Origin: Bacteroidales bacterium
Lineage (GTDB): Bacteria; Bacteroidota; Bacteroidia; Bacteroidales; UBA932
Length of the DNA stretch: 64,000 nt
Reading direction: 5' to 3'
Assembly (NCBI GenBank): GCA_017395045.1
Contig: JAFPWG010000014.1
Coordinates: 1 to 64,000, forward strand
The notes beneath the pieces are model-generated. The model saw only the letters and a list, made by a program, of their open reading frames with translations, was not told where the DNA came from and searched no databases. Within the stretch, counting starts at the first letter, position 1. Each line of letters begins with the position of its first letter. The position numbers and the translations under genes are program-made. Positions 35,112-44,010 of this stretch are shown here, in pieces.

Positions 35112-36647
35112 CTACTTCAGGGCTTTGTTGAGCATGTAGTACACCTCGTTCATCCTCAGTTCCTTCTTGAACTCGGGGATGGTCGTTCCCTTGTGGATGT
35201 GGACGAACTCGATTCCGGTCATTTCGGCGAAATCGTCCCAGTATTCGGCCGTAATGTCATAGCTGAAAGCGGAGTGGTGCGTGCCGCCAGCCAGGATCCA
35301 GGCTCCGGCGCCCACTTCGAAGGTAGGCTGCGGGACCCAGAGGGCGGAGGCGACAGGGAGCTTGGGCATCGGCTTGGGCTCGATGCACTCCACATCCTGC
35401 GCGATGAGGCGGAAACGGTTGCCCAGGTCCACGACGGTGGCCTTGATGCCGGGGCCGGTCTTGGAGGTGAACACCAGACGGGCGGTAGGCTGCTTGCGGA
35501 TGCCGATGCCCAGGAAATGGACCTCCAGCTTCGGCTTGTCGCTTGCGATCATCGGGCAGATCTCCAGCATGTGGCTCTGCAGGCAGGAGCTGCGGTCGCC
35601 GGCGAAGTTGAGGGTGTAGTCCTCCAGGAAGGAGCAGCCGGTGGGCATGCCCTGGGACATCACCCAGAGGGTCCTGTACAGGCAAGAGGTCTTCCAGTCG
35701 CCTTCGGCGCCGAAGCCGATACCTTCTTCCATCAGGCGCTGCGAGGCAAGGCCCGGGATCTGGTCGAAACCGCAGAAGTCGGGGGCGTCGATGTCGGCGT
35801 CGCCGAGGTCGTCGAAATTGGTGGTGAAGGCAGTGGCCCCCTTGTCCTTGAGGACGCGGCGGATGGCGATCTCGGCCCGGGCGGCATTGCGCACTTTCTC
35901 CCAATAGACCTTTTCGCCGGTCTCGTCAATCTTGATGGTATAAAGTTTCTTGTACTCCTCGACCAGGGCGTCGGTCTCGGCGTCCGTCACCTTCTTGAAA
36001 TACTCCATCAGGGAGGAAACCGGGTAGTAGTCAACGTGATAGCCCAGGCGCTGCTCGAACTCGACACGGTCGCCGTCGGTCACGGCAACGTTGTTCATGT
36101 TCATGCCGAACATCAGGCAGCGGACGTTCTTCGCATCGGCGACGCCGGCGGCCACGCGGGCCCACACGGCGATCTTCTTCTGAACCTCGGCGTCTTTCCA
36201 GTAGCCGACGACGACCTTGCGCTGGACGCGCATCCGGGTGCAGATGTGGCCGAACTCGATGTCGCCGTGGGCGCTCTGGTTCAGGTTCATGAAGTCCATG
36301 TCGATGTCGCTCCACGGAATCTCCGCGTTGTACTGGGTATGGAAGTGGAGGAGGGGTTTCTCCAGGGCCTGGAGACCCTTGATCCACATCTTGGCCGGGG
36401 AGAAGGTGTGCATCCAGGTGATGACGCCCACGCACTTTTCGCAGTTGTTCGCGGCGCGCATCACCTCCTCGACCTCCTTGCTGGAATTGGCGGTACCCTT
36501 ATAAACGATCTTGACGGGAATGTTGCCCGACGCATTCAGACCTTCCACCATTTCCTTGGAATGTCCGTCGACGGCGACCACCGCATCTCCGCCATAGAGG
36601 AGCTGCGCACCGGTCACCCACCATAATTCGCAATTTTCAAATGCCAT
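35112..36647 (-). CDS. araA: L-arabinose isomerase
   Basis: AraA converts L-arabinose to L-ribulose in the cytoplasm with Mn2+. The 511-residue protein is of normal length. It begins with LWWVTGAQLLYGGDAV and carries CVGVITWMHTFSPAKMWI, the LHFHTQYN segment, GFGAEGDWKTSCLYR and the C-terminal GTHHSAFSYD, which supply the known metal ligands (two Glu, two His). The start keeps the family N-terminus. araD is 20 nt upstream and araB 1 nt downstream. Confidence 0.97.
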   Translation of the reverse strand: MAFENCELWWVTGAQLLYGGDAVVAVDGHSKEMVEGLNASGNIPVKIVYKGTANSSKEVEEVMRAANNCEKCVGVITWMHTFSPAKMWIKGLQALEKPLLHFHTQYNAEIPWSDIDMDFMNLNQSAHGDIEFGHICTRMRVQRKVVVGYWKDAEVQKKIAVWARVAAGVADAKNVRCLMFGMNMNNVAVTDGDRVEFEQRLGYHVDYYPVSSLMEYFKKVTDAETDALVEEYKKLYTIKIDETGEKVYWEKVRNAARAEIAIRRVLKDKGATAFTTNFDDLGDADIDAPDFCGFDQIPGLASQRLMEEGIGFGAEGDWKTSCLYRTLWVMSQGMPTGCSFLEDYTLNFAGDRSSCLQSHMLEICPMIASDKPKLEVHFLGIGIRKQPTARLVFTSKTGPGIKATVVDLGNRFRLIAQDVECIEPKPMPKLPVASALWVPQPTFEVGAGAWILAGGTHHSAFSYDITAEYWDDFAEMTGIEFVHIHKGTTIPEFKKELRMNEVYYMLNKALK

Positions 36648-36667
36648 GGTATTCAGTGTTTTATGTG

Positions 36668-37381
36668 TTATTTTTTCTGACCGTAATAGGCGTTGGGGCC
36701 GTGTTTGCGGCTGTAGTGTTTTTCGATGAGGTGCTTGTTCATCGAGGGGACGTGTTCCACGATGTCCAGCGTGTTCAGGTGCAGGGTGGAGGCGACGAAG
36801 GCCATCTTGGCGACTTCCTCCAGGACCACGGCGTTGTGGACCGCATTGTCGGCGTCCGTTCCCCAGGCGAAGGGTCCGTGGTTCTTCACGAGGACCGCGG
36901 GCGTATCCATCGGCTTCATGTCCTTGAAGCGCTCGACGATCACCTTGCCGGTTTCCTTCTCGTATTCCCCGAACACCTCGGCCTTTTTCATGTCGCGGGT
37001 GCAGGGGATGTCGTCATGGAAATAGTCGGCGTGGGTGGTACCGATGTTCGGGATGTCCCGGCCGGCCTGTGCCCAGGCGGTGGCGAAGGTGGAGTGCGTG
37101 TGCACGACGCCCCCGACATCGGGGAAGGCCTTGTACAGCTCCACGTGCGTAGGGGTGTCGGAGGAGGGCCGCAGGGAGCCCTCCACGACTTTTCCTTCCA
37201 GGTCCACGACCACCATGTCGGACGGCTTCATGTCGTCATACGAGACCCCGGAGGGCTTGATTACCACAAGGCCGGACTCCCGGTCGATGGCGCTCACATT
37301 GCCCCAGGTGAAGATGACGAGACCGTGCTTCACGAGGTCCAGGTTGGCCTGGCAGACCTTTTCTTTCAGTGCTTCCAGCAT
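36668..37381 (-). CDS. araD: L-ribulose-5-phosphate 4-epimerase
   Basis: AraD makes D-xylulose-5-phosphate, linking arabinose to the pentose-phosphate pathway. This is a 237-residue class II aldolase-fold enzyme. It has the [21 protein letters not shown] phosphate-binding region (about residues 25-45), [15 protein letters not shown] with two zinc His (about residues 94-108), and the third zinc His in [11 protein letters not shown] (about residue 170). It starts 3 nt after the transporter gene and is followed by araA after 20 nt. Confidence 0.96.
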   Translation of the reverse strand: MLEALKEKVCQANLDLVKHGLVIFTWGNVSAIDRESGLVVIKPSGVSYDDMKPSDMVVVDLEGKVVEGSLRPSSDTPTHVELYKAFPDVGGVVHTHSTFATAWAQAGRDIPNIGTTHADYFHDDIPCTRDMKKAEVFGEYEKETGKVIVERFKDMKPMDTPAVLVKNHGPFAWGTDADNAVHNAVVLEEVAKMAFVASTLHLNTLDIVEHVPSMNKHLIEKHYSRKHGPNAYYGQKK

Positions 37382-37384
37382 GGC

Positions 37385-39106
37385 CTACCAGAAATAGATG
37401 TAGAAGGCCACGGTGAAGGCCAGGATGATGCAGGTGTGAATGATGTCCCAGGTACTCCAGGAAGCGCGGGTTTCAGCCTTCTGCTCAGGGGTAGCGGTGC
37501 CGAAGCACAGGCCTTGGACCTGTTCCGGAGCGGGTTTCTTCGTGCACAGGGTGACGACGATCGCCAGGGCGATGCAGAAGAGGAACATCCAGACGCAGAA
37601 CGCATACACGTTCATCTCGTTGAAGATGTAGGTGAAGGCATTGTGGGCTTCGGGATTCACGATCATCGTGATGAGGCGGGTGAAGCCCAGGACCAGACCC
37701 ACGATGAGGGTCCACATGCCGGCCTTCGGGGAGGTCTTCTTCCAGCAGATACCCAGGAGGAACACGGCGGCGATGGCCGGAGCGAGGAGGCTCTGGACGC
37801 TCTGGATGTAGTTGTACAGGCTCTTGCCCATCCGCTGGATGACGAAGATCCACAGGACGCCGAGGACGACCACCACGACGGTGGCGATACGGCCGATAAG
37901 GACGAGCTTCTTCTCTTCGGTTTCCGGATGCTTACGCTTGTAAATATCAATGGTATAGAGCATGGCGGAGGAGTTGTACAGGGAGGCGAGGGAGCTCATC
38001 AGGGCGGCGAGGATACCGCAGATCACCACGCCCTTCAGGCCCACCGGCAGAAGGGTGTTGACGAGCATCGGGAAGGCGATGTCCGGATTGGAGACGGTAC
38101 CGTCGGCCTGGAGGCCCAGGGCGGCGGCCAGTTGCTGTCCGATGGCGGAATCCGGAGTCTTGGTGAGCGCGTAGGCGATCATGCCGGGGATAAGGAACAG
38201 GAACACCGGGAGAAGCTTGAGGTAGGCGCCGAAGATGGTACCGCGGCGGGCTTCCTTCTGGTTCTTTCCGGAGAGGACGCGCTGGACGATGAACTGGTCG
38301 GTGCACCAGTACCAGAAGCCGATGATGGCGGAGCCGAACAGGGCGCCGTACCACGGGAATTCCGGATCCTTCCCGGAACGCATCAGGTCGGTCATCGAAT
38401 CGCCGAACTCATTGACGGGCTGGGCGCTGCAGATGTCCATCATGGAATTCCAGCCTCCCAGTTCCTTGAGACCCAGGTACAGGATGACGAGGGAGCCCAG
38501 GAGGAGGATCGGCGTCTGCAGGACGGAAGTCTTCAGGACGGATTCCATACCGCCGATGACGGTGTAGATGGCGGTGATGATCACGAGGGCCAGGGCGGCG
38601 ACCCAGAAATTGATGCCCAGGAGGGTGTTCAGCGCGAGGCCGCCGGCGAGGACGGTCACGGAAACCTTGGTGAGGACATAGCTGGCGAGGGACAGCCAGG
38701 TGAGGATGCCGCGGCTCTCCTTGTTGTAGCGCTTCTCGAGGAACTCAGGCATCGTGTACACCATGCTGCGCTCGTAGAAGGGAACGAAAACCCAACCCAG
38801 GATGAGGATCATCCAGCCCTGGATTTCCCAGTGGGCCTGGGCCATGCCGGCGGATGCGCCGGTACCCGCGAGGCCGATCAGGTGCTCGGAGCCGATGTTG
38901 GAAGCGAAGATGGAGGCGCCGATGGCGATCCAGGTGGCGCTGCGGCCACTGAGGAAGTAGTCGCCGGAGGTCTCCTTTTTCTTGCGGGAAACGTCCCAGC
39001 AGATCCAGACCATCGCCAGGAAGAAGATGGCGATCACGATCCAGTCCCAGGAGGCGAGCGAGATGCGGTTCAGGTCCGCAGCCGCGATCAGTAAGTTGTT
39101 GAACAT
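37385..39106 (-). CDS. SSS-family sodium/sugar symporter
   Basis: This 573-residue transporter of the solute:sodium symporter (SGLT) family has about 14 membrane helices. Landmarks are GRSATWIAIGASIFASNIGSEHLIGLAG (sodium/substrate helix, about residues 54-81), YTVIGGMESVLKTSVLQTPIL and the long GALFGSAIIGFWYWCTDQFIVQRVL segment (about residues 260-284). In the ara operon it is the probable arabinose uptake system, as in the Bacteroides thetaiotaomicron arabinose locus. It lies 15 nt after araR and 3 nt before araD. Confidence 0.92.
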   Translation of the reverse strand: MFNNLLIAAADLNRISLASWDWIVIAIFFLAMVWICWDVSRKKKETSGDYFLSGRSATWIAIGASIFASNIGSEHLIGLAGTGASAGMAQAHWEIQGWMILILGWVFVPFYERSMVYTMPEFLEKRYNKESRGILTWLSLASYVLTKVSVTVLAGGLALNTLLGINFWVAALALVIITAIYTVIGGMESVLKTSVLQTPILLLGSLVILYLGLKELGGWNSMMDICSAQPVNEFGDSMTDLMRSGKDPEFPWYGALFGSAIIGFWYWCTDQFIVQRVLSGKNQKEARRGTIFGAYLKLLPVFLFLIPGMIAYALTKTPDSAIGQQLAAALGLQADGTVSNPDIAFPMLVNTLLPVGLKGVVICGILAALMSSLASLYNSSAMLYTIDIYKRKHPETEEKKLVLIGRIATVVVVVLGVLWIFVIQRMGKSLYNYIQSVQSLLAPAIAAVFLLGICWKKTSPKAGMWTLIVGLVLGFTRLITMIVNPEAHNAFTYIFNEMNVYAFCVWMFLFCIALAIVVTLCTKKPAPEQVQGLCFGTATPEQKAETRASWSTWDIIHTCIILAFTVAFYIYFW

Positions 39107-39121
39107 AGCGTGTTATTGAAG

Positions 39122-39799
39122 TTAGATTTTGAAGTTTCCATCGTATTTCTCCCGGTTGAAGCGGTACAGGGCGGCACCCTTGCGGGAGGAGGTCTTGTCG
39201 ATGCGTCCCGTTTTCTCGATATAGTCCATCGAGGCGATCCGCTTGCGGAAGTTACGCTTGTCGATGGGTTCACCGAGGATGGCTTCGTACAGGGTCTGGA
39301 GCTGGGTGAGGGTGAATTCCTCCGGCAGGAGGTTGATGCCCACGGGCTTCACCCGGGCCTGGTAGCGCATGAACCGGAGTGCATCGTCCACCATCCGGTC
39401 ATGGTCGAAGATGAGGCGGGGGATGGCGGGCAGCTTGACCCAGAAGGCGTTATGGGCGCGCACGAGCTCGCGGTCGTATTTCTTGATGTCCACGAGGGCG
39501 TAATAGGCGGTGGAAAGCACGCGCTCCCCGGGGTCGCGGTCCGGCTCGCCATAGGTATGGACCTGGCGCATGTATAGGTCGTCCAGCCCTGTGAGTTCGG
39601 TCACCACTCTCCGGGCCGCGTCGTCCAGGCTCTCGCCTTCTTCCACGAATCCGCCCATCAGGGACCATTGTCCTTTCGCAGGTTCGAAGTTCCGCTGCAG
39701 GAGCAGCAGGCTCAGTTCACCTTCCTCGAATCCGAAAATGATGCAGTCTACGGCCGCGTGGAACTTGGGATGGATGCTGTAATAACCGGTCGGTTCCAT
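39122..39799 (-). CDS. araR: AraR, Nudix-related arabinose regulator
   Basis: This 225-residue protein has an N-terminal Nudix fold (residues 12-150) and a C-terminal winged helix (about residues 155-225, LTQLQTLYEAILGEPIDKRNFRKR then TSSRKGAALYRF). The Nudix box is degenerate: GGFVEEGESLDDAARRVVTEL keeps only some of the catalytic pattern, with RVVTEL instead of REUxEE. It is therefore likely to be a sugar-sensing repressor rather than a hydrolase, as known for Bacteroides AraR. It is the first gene of the operon, with two palindromes in its promoter, so it should regulate itself and the araD-A-B genes with their transporter. Confidence 0.9.
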   Translation of the reverse strand: MEPTGYYSIHPKFHAAVDCIIFGFEEGELSLLLLQRNFEPAKGQWSLMGGFVEEGESLDDAARRVVTELTGLDDLYMRQVHTYGEPDRDPGERVLSTAYYALVDIKKYDRELVRAHNAFWVKLPAIPRLIFDHDRMVDDALRFMRYQARVKPVGINLLPEEFTLTQLQTLYEAILGEPIDKRNFRKRIASMDYIEKTGRIDKTSSRKGAALYRFNREKYDGNFKI

Positions 39800-39812
39800 G
39801 GGTTATCAGTTT

Positions 39813-39829
39813 AGTGTACAAATTACACT
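39813..39829. promoter_or_regulatory. Operator-like palindrome near the araR transcription start
   Basis: AGTGTA (39813-39818) and TACACT (39824-39829) form an inverted repeat with a 5-nt centre. It lies just after the -7 element, around the expected transcription start, and 13 nt before the araR ATG. It shares AGTG.A with the upstream palindrome, consistent with one regulator binding both. Confidence 0.55.
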
Positions 39830-39831
39830 TG

Positions 39832-39862
39832 CAAAGATACGGAAATACTAGTGTATTTCCAA
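39832..39862 (-). promoter_or_regulatory. araR promoter with operator in its spacer
   Basis: On the minus strand TTG (39862-39860) and TATCTTTG (39839-39832) are 20 nt apart, matching the Bacteroidota -33/-7 layout. A perfect palindrome, GGAAATAC-TAGT-GTATTTCC (39841-39860), fills the spacer. A protein bound there would block RNA polymerase. Confidence 0.65.
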
Positions 39863-39913
39863 CACTTTTTTGAAAAATAATGACCGGTATCCGTATGGAG
39901 CGGAGTCGCCCCG

Positions 39914-40912
39914 CTATCCGTCCAGGCCTTCGATGGTCCGGATGGTGCCGTCCTCGTTGTATTTCAGTTCGCAGACTTTGAGGCTGCGGAGGCGGTTGAT
40001 GCCCCCGGAGGGACCGCTGTCGTGGTGGAAAAGATACCATTTCCCCTTGAATTCCACGATGCAGTGATGCGTGGTCCAGCCGAATACCGGGGTGAGTATC
40101 ACGCCCTTATAGGTAAATGGCCCATACGGGTTGTCGCCGATCGCATAGCACAGCTTGTGGGTGTCGCCGGTGGAATAGCTGAAATAGTACTTGCCCTTGT
40201 ATTTGTGCATCCAGCTGGCCTCGAAGAAGCGGCGCTCGTTGTCTTCCACCTTGATGGGCGTTCCGTCCTCGTCCAGGATGACGACCGGCTTGGGGTCCTC
40301 GGCGAACTGGAGCATGTCCTTCGCCAGCTTCACGACGCGGGCCGGGATGGCAGGCTGGCCGTCGGCGGGATAGGAGGTGCCGCAGTCCTTGGCGAGGTTG
40401 TCTTCGTAGCGCTGGAGCTGGCCGCCCCAGATGCCGCCGAAGTACATGTAGTACTCGTCGTCGGCGTCGTCGTGCAGGATGGCATAGTCGATGGAATAGC
40501 TGCCCCGGATGGGATCCGGCATGGCCTTGAACGGGCCGGTGGGGCTGTCCGAAACGGCCACGCCGCAGCGGAAGATGTCGGTCTTGTCCTTGGCCGGGAA
40601 ATACATATAGTACTTTCCGTCGCGGCCTTTTACCACCTCGTTGTCCCAAAGCTGGCGGCGCGCCCACGGGACATCCTTGATGTCCAGCACGTTGCCCCAG
40701 TCCTTGACGGGGGAGGTCATGGGGTCGTCGCCTTCGATGGAGAGGACATGGTAGTCCTTCATGTCGTATTCGCTGCCGAAATCGTCGTCCGGTGCCGCCG
40801 ACTCCCAGTCGTGGGAGGGATAGATGTAGATCTTGCCGTCGAACACGTGCACCGAAGGGTCCGCCATGTAGTCGGCGGGGAGGAGGTAGCGTTTCTGTAC
40901 TTTGTCTGCCAT
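39914..40912 (-). CDS. Cytoplasmic GH43 glycosidase (beta-xylosidase/arabinofuranosidase)
   Basis: This 332-residue GH43 enzyme has no signal peptide, so it acts on imported oligosaccharides. The five-bladed propeller carries the general base Asp in YMADPSVHVF (about residue 18), the pKa-modulating Asp in YSIDYAILHD (about residue 139) and the catalytic acid Glu in RRFFEASWMHKY (about residue 231). It lies 13 nt downstream of the GPH symporter gene, a pairing known from xylo-oligosaccharide operons of Bacteroides and Prevotella. Specificity (xylose or arabinose) cannot be settled by eye. Confidence 0.9.
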   Translation of the reverse strand: MADKVQKRYLLPADYMADPSVHVFDGKIYIYPSHDWESAAPDDDFGSEYDMKDYHVLSIEGDDPMTSPVKDWGNVLDIKDVPWARRQLWDNEVVKGRDGKYYMYFPAKDKTDIFRCGVAVSDSPTGPFKAMPDPIRGSYSIDYAILHDDADDEYYMYFGGIWGGQLQRYEDNLAKDCGTSYPADGQPAIPARVVKLAKDMLQFAEDPKPVVILDEDGTPIKVEDNERRFFEASWMHKYKGKYYFSYSTGDTHKLCYAIGDNPYGPFTYKGVILTPVFGWTTHHCIVEFKGKWYLFHHDSGPSGGINRLRSLKVCELKYNEDGTIRTIEGLDG

Positions 40913-40925
40913 ATCGGTAAAGGGA

Positions 40926-42353
40926 TTAAGCGTTGAGGTGTCTGGCTTCGATTTCCTTGTTGATTTCGTCCATCTTCTCGTCGGAGAGCTCGTACTTGGA
41001 GATGATCCACATGGCGAGCAGCAGGAGGATGGCGGGAATGACGCATACGAGCCAGAGGATGCCCTGCTCGGCGAGCGGAGTCTGCTTCGCGGCTTCGGCG
41101 TTGAAGCCCACCCAGGCGAGGACGAGGCCCGGAACGACGCCGCCCAGGGCCATGCCGGCCTTGAAGAAGATGCCGGTGAGGGCGTTCACGATACCCGCGA
41201 TGCGCTTGCCGGTGGTATATTCACCGTAGGAGATGACTTCCGGAACGAGGGCCCACATGTATCCGGTTGCGGTGATGATACCCGTGGACTTGACGAACTG
41301 GGCGATGCACAGGAGCACGAAGTTGTTCTTGGTGGCGGGGATGGATACGAAGGTGTACATCATCGCCATACCCAGGATGGCCACGCCCAGGAACAGGTAG
41401 AACATCCCTTTCTTGCCGATCTTCTTCTTGATGGCCGGTACGAGCGGCATGAAGATGAAGGCCGGGATGGTGCCGAGCCACATGAAGAGGGTCGTGAGCA
41501 GCGGCGTGGCGCCCACGTTATAGCTCATGAAATAGGCGTCGGCGGCGTTGCCCACGCTCATCATCGCGAAGGCGGTGATGAAGAAGAAGGCCAGGACGCG
41601 GAGGGGCTTGTTGCGCACGAACTCCATCCAGAGGTCGCTCACTTTCACGTTGGCGGATTCCTTCTGGTCCATGACCACGCGTTCCTTGCACTGCGAGAAG
41701 CAGAAGAACAGCAGGGCCAGGCCCGCCAGGGCGAAGATGGTCATCGTGATGAACCAGGCCGGGGCGGCTTCGGGCGTGTTGTACACGGCTGTCATCTGAC
41801 CGGTGTCCGGATTCAGGGCCTTCGGGGCGAAAATGGCGATAATCAGCGGAAGGGATTTCACGCACAGGGCGCCGAGGTTCGCCATGAACATGCGGGTGCT
41901 GGTGAGGATGGTGATCTCGTTCGTGTCCCGGGTGAGGGAGGCGTTCAGGGCGCCGTACGGGACGTTCACGAGGGTGTAGCACATGGACATGCCGACATAG
42001 GTGACGTAGGCGTACACCAACGAACCGCTGAAACCGTTCCAGAAACACAGGATGGCAAGGCCTACGAGCGGAATGCCGCCGAGGATGAGCCAGCTGCGGT
42101 ATTTACCCCACTTCGGGTTCCCCTTGTCCACGATGGTGCCCACGATGGGATCCCACAGGACGTCCACGAGCCGGACGATGAGGAACATCAGGGCCGCGAC
42201 GCCGGGGTCGAGCCCGAACACGTTCGTATAGAAGAACAGCAGCCAGATGCTGATGGTCTGGTAAATCAGGTTCTGGGCCATGTCGCCGGCGCCGAAGCCG
42301 ATGCGCTGGAGCCAGCTCAGTCTGTAGAAACCCTTGGATTCGTTATTGGCCAT
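40926..42353 (-). CDS. GPH-family (MelB-type) sugar symporter
   Basis: This 475-residue glycoside-pentoside-hexuronide cation symporter has about 12 membrane helices. The N-terminal LSWLQRIGFGAGDMAQNLIYQTISIWLLFFYTNVFG is typical of the family, and FLIVRLVDVLWDPIVGTIVDKGNPKWGKYRSWLI contains the cation-binding Asp residues (RLVDVLWDP). With the cytoplasmic GH43 downstream it likely imports xylosides or arabino-xylo-oligosaccharides. The promoter directly upstream contains a clear operator-like palindrome, so regulation is separate from uxuB. Confidence 0.92.
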   Translation of the reverse strand: MANNESKGFYRLSWLQRIGFGAGDMAQNLIYQTISIWLLFFYTNVFGLDPGVAALMFLIVRLVDVLWDPIVGTIVDKGNPKWGKYRSWLILGGIPLVGLAILCFWNGFSGSLVYAYVTYVGMSMCYTLVNVPYGALNASLTRDTNEITILTSTRMFMANLGALCVKSLPLIIAIFAPKALNPDTGQMTAVYNTPEAAPAWFITMTIFALAGLALLFFCFSQCKERVVMDQKESANVKVSDLWMEFVRNKPLRVLAFFFITAFAMMSVGNAADAYFMSYNVGATPLLTTLFMWLGTIPAFIFMPLVPAIKKKIGKKGMFYLFLGVAILGMAMMYTFVSIPATKNNFVLLCIAQFVKSTGIITATGYMWALVPEVISYGEYTTGKRIAGIVNALTGIFFKAGMALGGVVPGLVLAWVGFNAEAAKQTPLAEQGILWLVCVIPAILLLLAMWIISKYELSDEKMDEINKEIEARHLNA

Positions 42354-42370
42354 AGTTTATGTAATTTTTA

Positions 42371-42401
42371 CAAATATACGTTTTCTTCCGTATATTTCAA
42401 A
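42371..42401 (-). promoter_or_regulatory. Consensus promoter with palindromic operator (GPH symporter)
   Basis: On the minus strand TTTG (42401-42398), 19 nt, then TATATTTG (42378-42371) is a perfect Bacteroidota promoter. A perfect 9-bp inverted repeat, AAATATACG (42372-42380) and CGTATATTT (42389-42397), fills the spacer and overlaps the -7. This is a repressor-type layout. The sequence differs from the araR palindromes, so another regulator is likely. Confidence 0.7.
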
Positions 42402-42420
42402 ATGCTGATAAAAAGGAGGA

Positions 42421-44007
42421 TCAGCGCTCCCAGACATATTTGTGAAGCGTCGCGCGGACAGCGCCGGGAGCAGCGTAAAGCTCCTTCACCATCCCCTCGA
42501 TACGCTCTCCGAGGCCAATCCCGTACAGGTCCACGGAAAAGACGTCTTTCCGGCCGTACAGCCGCTTGAGACAGGACCAGTCCTGGTCCGGCTTCCCCAG
42601 CTCCAGCGGCGCCACGATGGCCTGCAGTTCCTCAAGCAGCGGGTCCGGGGAGGGCTGGAACGGCGTCCCGTCGTCGCGGATGCCCTTCAGGTAACGGGCA
42701 TATCCGGCGAGGGCAAGCGGAATCAGCACCAGGTTGTCCATGTCCAGCCCGCGGGCGACGTACTTCTTGAGGGTTTCGCCGAAGCGGATGGGGATTTTCT
42801 GGCTCGTGTCCATGGCGATGCGCTGCGGCGCGTCGGGCATGAACGGGTTCGGCAGCCGGCGGTTGATCACCGTGCCGATGAACTCGTACGGATTCAGCAC
42901 GCCCGGGTCCGTCACGACCGGCATCGCCTCCATGTAGCCGAGTTTCTGGATGAAGAGCCGGATGTCCGGGTCCTTCATCTCGGCGCTGATGAGCGTGTAG
43001 CCTAGCAGGCAGCCGTACAGGCTCATCGCCGTGTGCAGCGGGTTGAGGCAGGTAGTGACCTTCATCGTCTCCACTTTGTCCACCGTCTCCCGCGTCGTGT
43101 ACAGCGCGCCGCCCAGGTCCAGCGGCGGGCGGCCGCACGTGTAATGGTCCTCGATGACCAGATATTGCACCTCCTCCGAGTTCACGAACGGGGCCGTGAA
43201 GGTATGCTTTTCCGTCTCGATGTACTCGTTGTCCTCGAAGCCGTCGGCGGCAAGCATCTCCTTCACCTTTTCGTGCGGGCGGGGCGTGATCTTGTCGATC
43301 ATGGACCAGGGGAAGGTGACTTTCTTCCTGTCCTCCAGGAACGTCATGAAGGCAGCGGGAACCAGGCCGTCGGCCACCCAGCGCTGTGCGTAGGCGTAGA
43401 TTCCGGCCTTCACCTTGTCACCGTTGTGGGAGCAGTTGTCCATGGACTGCACCGTCAGCGGCAGGGCGCCGGCCTTCCAGCGCTCGTACAGCAGCGCAGC
43501 GACCTTGCCCATCGCCAGGACGGGCGTCAGGCCGCGCTCCAGGTCCGCCGGGGCGACGGTATAGCCCTTCTCCGTGATGGTGAAGGAGATCATCTGCAGG
43601 AACGGGTTCCGGAAAATCTCTTTCAGGCGTTCCCAGTCGGGGAAGGCGTAATCGGCCTTCAGGGCCTCCGTGACGGACGCGATGACGGTCTTTCCGATGG
43701 TGCCGGAGGACTGGAGACTGACGGAAAGGGAAAGGTTCCCGTACGGGGTATATGCCTTGTCAATCACCTCGAAATCAAATGTTTCCGCGACGATAACACC
43801 TCTGTCATACTGGCCCGTGTTCAGGGCCTCGTTCAGGATCGCGGCCGGAAAGGCGCGGAAGATGTTGCCGCCGCCGAAATGCACCCAGGTGGGCTCGGCG
43901 AAGGTCCGCGCCCGGACGGCGCCGATGTCGAACTTCGGGAGCCGGTAGCCTTTGGACTCCCACTCCGCGGCGTTGCAGCTGCCGCTCAGGATATCAGTCA
44001 GTTTCAT
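42421..44007 (-). CDS. uxuB: Fructuronate reductase (mannitol dehydrogenase family)
   Basis: UxuB interconverts D-fructuronate and D-mannonate with NAD(H) in glucuronate breakdown. This is a 528-residue long-chain polyol dehydrogenase. It has an N-terminal Rossmann region (VHFGGGNIFRAFPAAIL, about residues 41-57), TITEKGYTV, SMDNCSHNGDK (about residues 202-212) and the C-terminal helical domain with the catalytic Lys-type region in VTTCLNPLHTAM. The gene starts 3 nt after uxuA, so mannonate dehydratase and this reductase are cotranscribed. Fructuronate is preferred over mannitol because of that context. Confidence 0.92.
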   Translation of the reverse strand: MKLTDILSGSCNAAEWESKGYRLPKFDIGAVRARTFAEPTWVHFGGGNIFRAFPAAILNEALNTGQYDRGVIVAETFDFEVIDKAYTPYGNLSLSVSLQSSGTIGKTVIASVTEALKADYAFPDWERLKEIFRNPFLQMISFTITEKGYTVAPADLERGLTPVLAMGKVAALLYERWKAGALPLTVQSMDNCSHNGDKVKAGIYAYAQRWVADGLVPAAFMTFLEDRKKVTFPWSMIDKITPRPHEKVKEMLAADGFEDNEYIETEKHTFTAPFVNSEEVQYLVIEDHYTCGRPPLDLGGALYTTRETVDKVETMKVTTCLNPLHTAMSLYGCLLGYTLISAEMKDPDIRLFIQKLGYMEAMPVVTDPGVLNPYEFIGTVINRRLPNPFMPDAPQRIAMDTSQKIPIRFGETLKKYVARGLDMDNLVLIPLALAGYARYLKGIRDDGTPFQPSPDPLLEELQAIVAPLELGKPDQDWSCLKRLYGRKDVFSVDLYGIGLGERIEGMVKELYAAPGAVRATLHKYVWER

Positions 44008-44010
44008 AGC

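Noticed and set aside
42405-42426. GCTGAT/ATCAGC hairpin after uxuB
   Set aside because: The six-pair stem is weak and partly inside the stop codon region; not convincing as a terminator.
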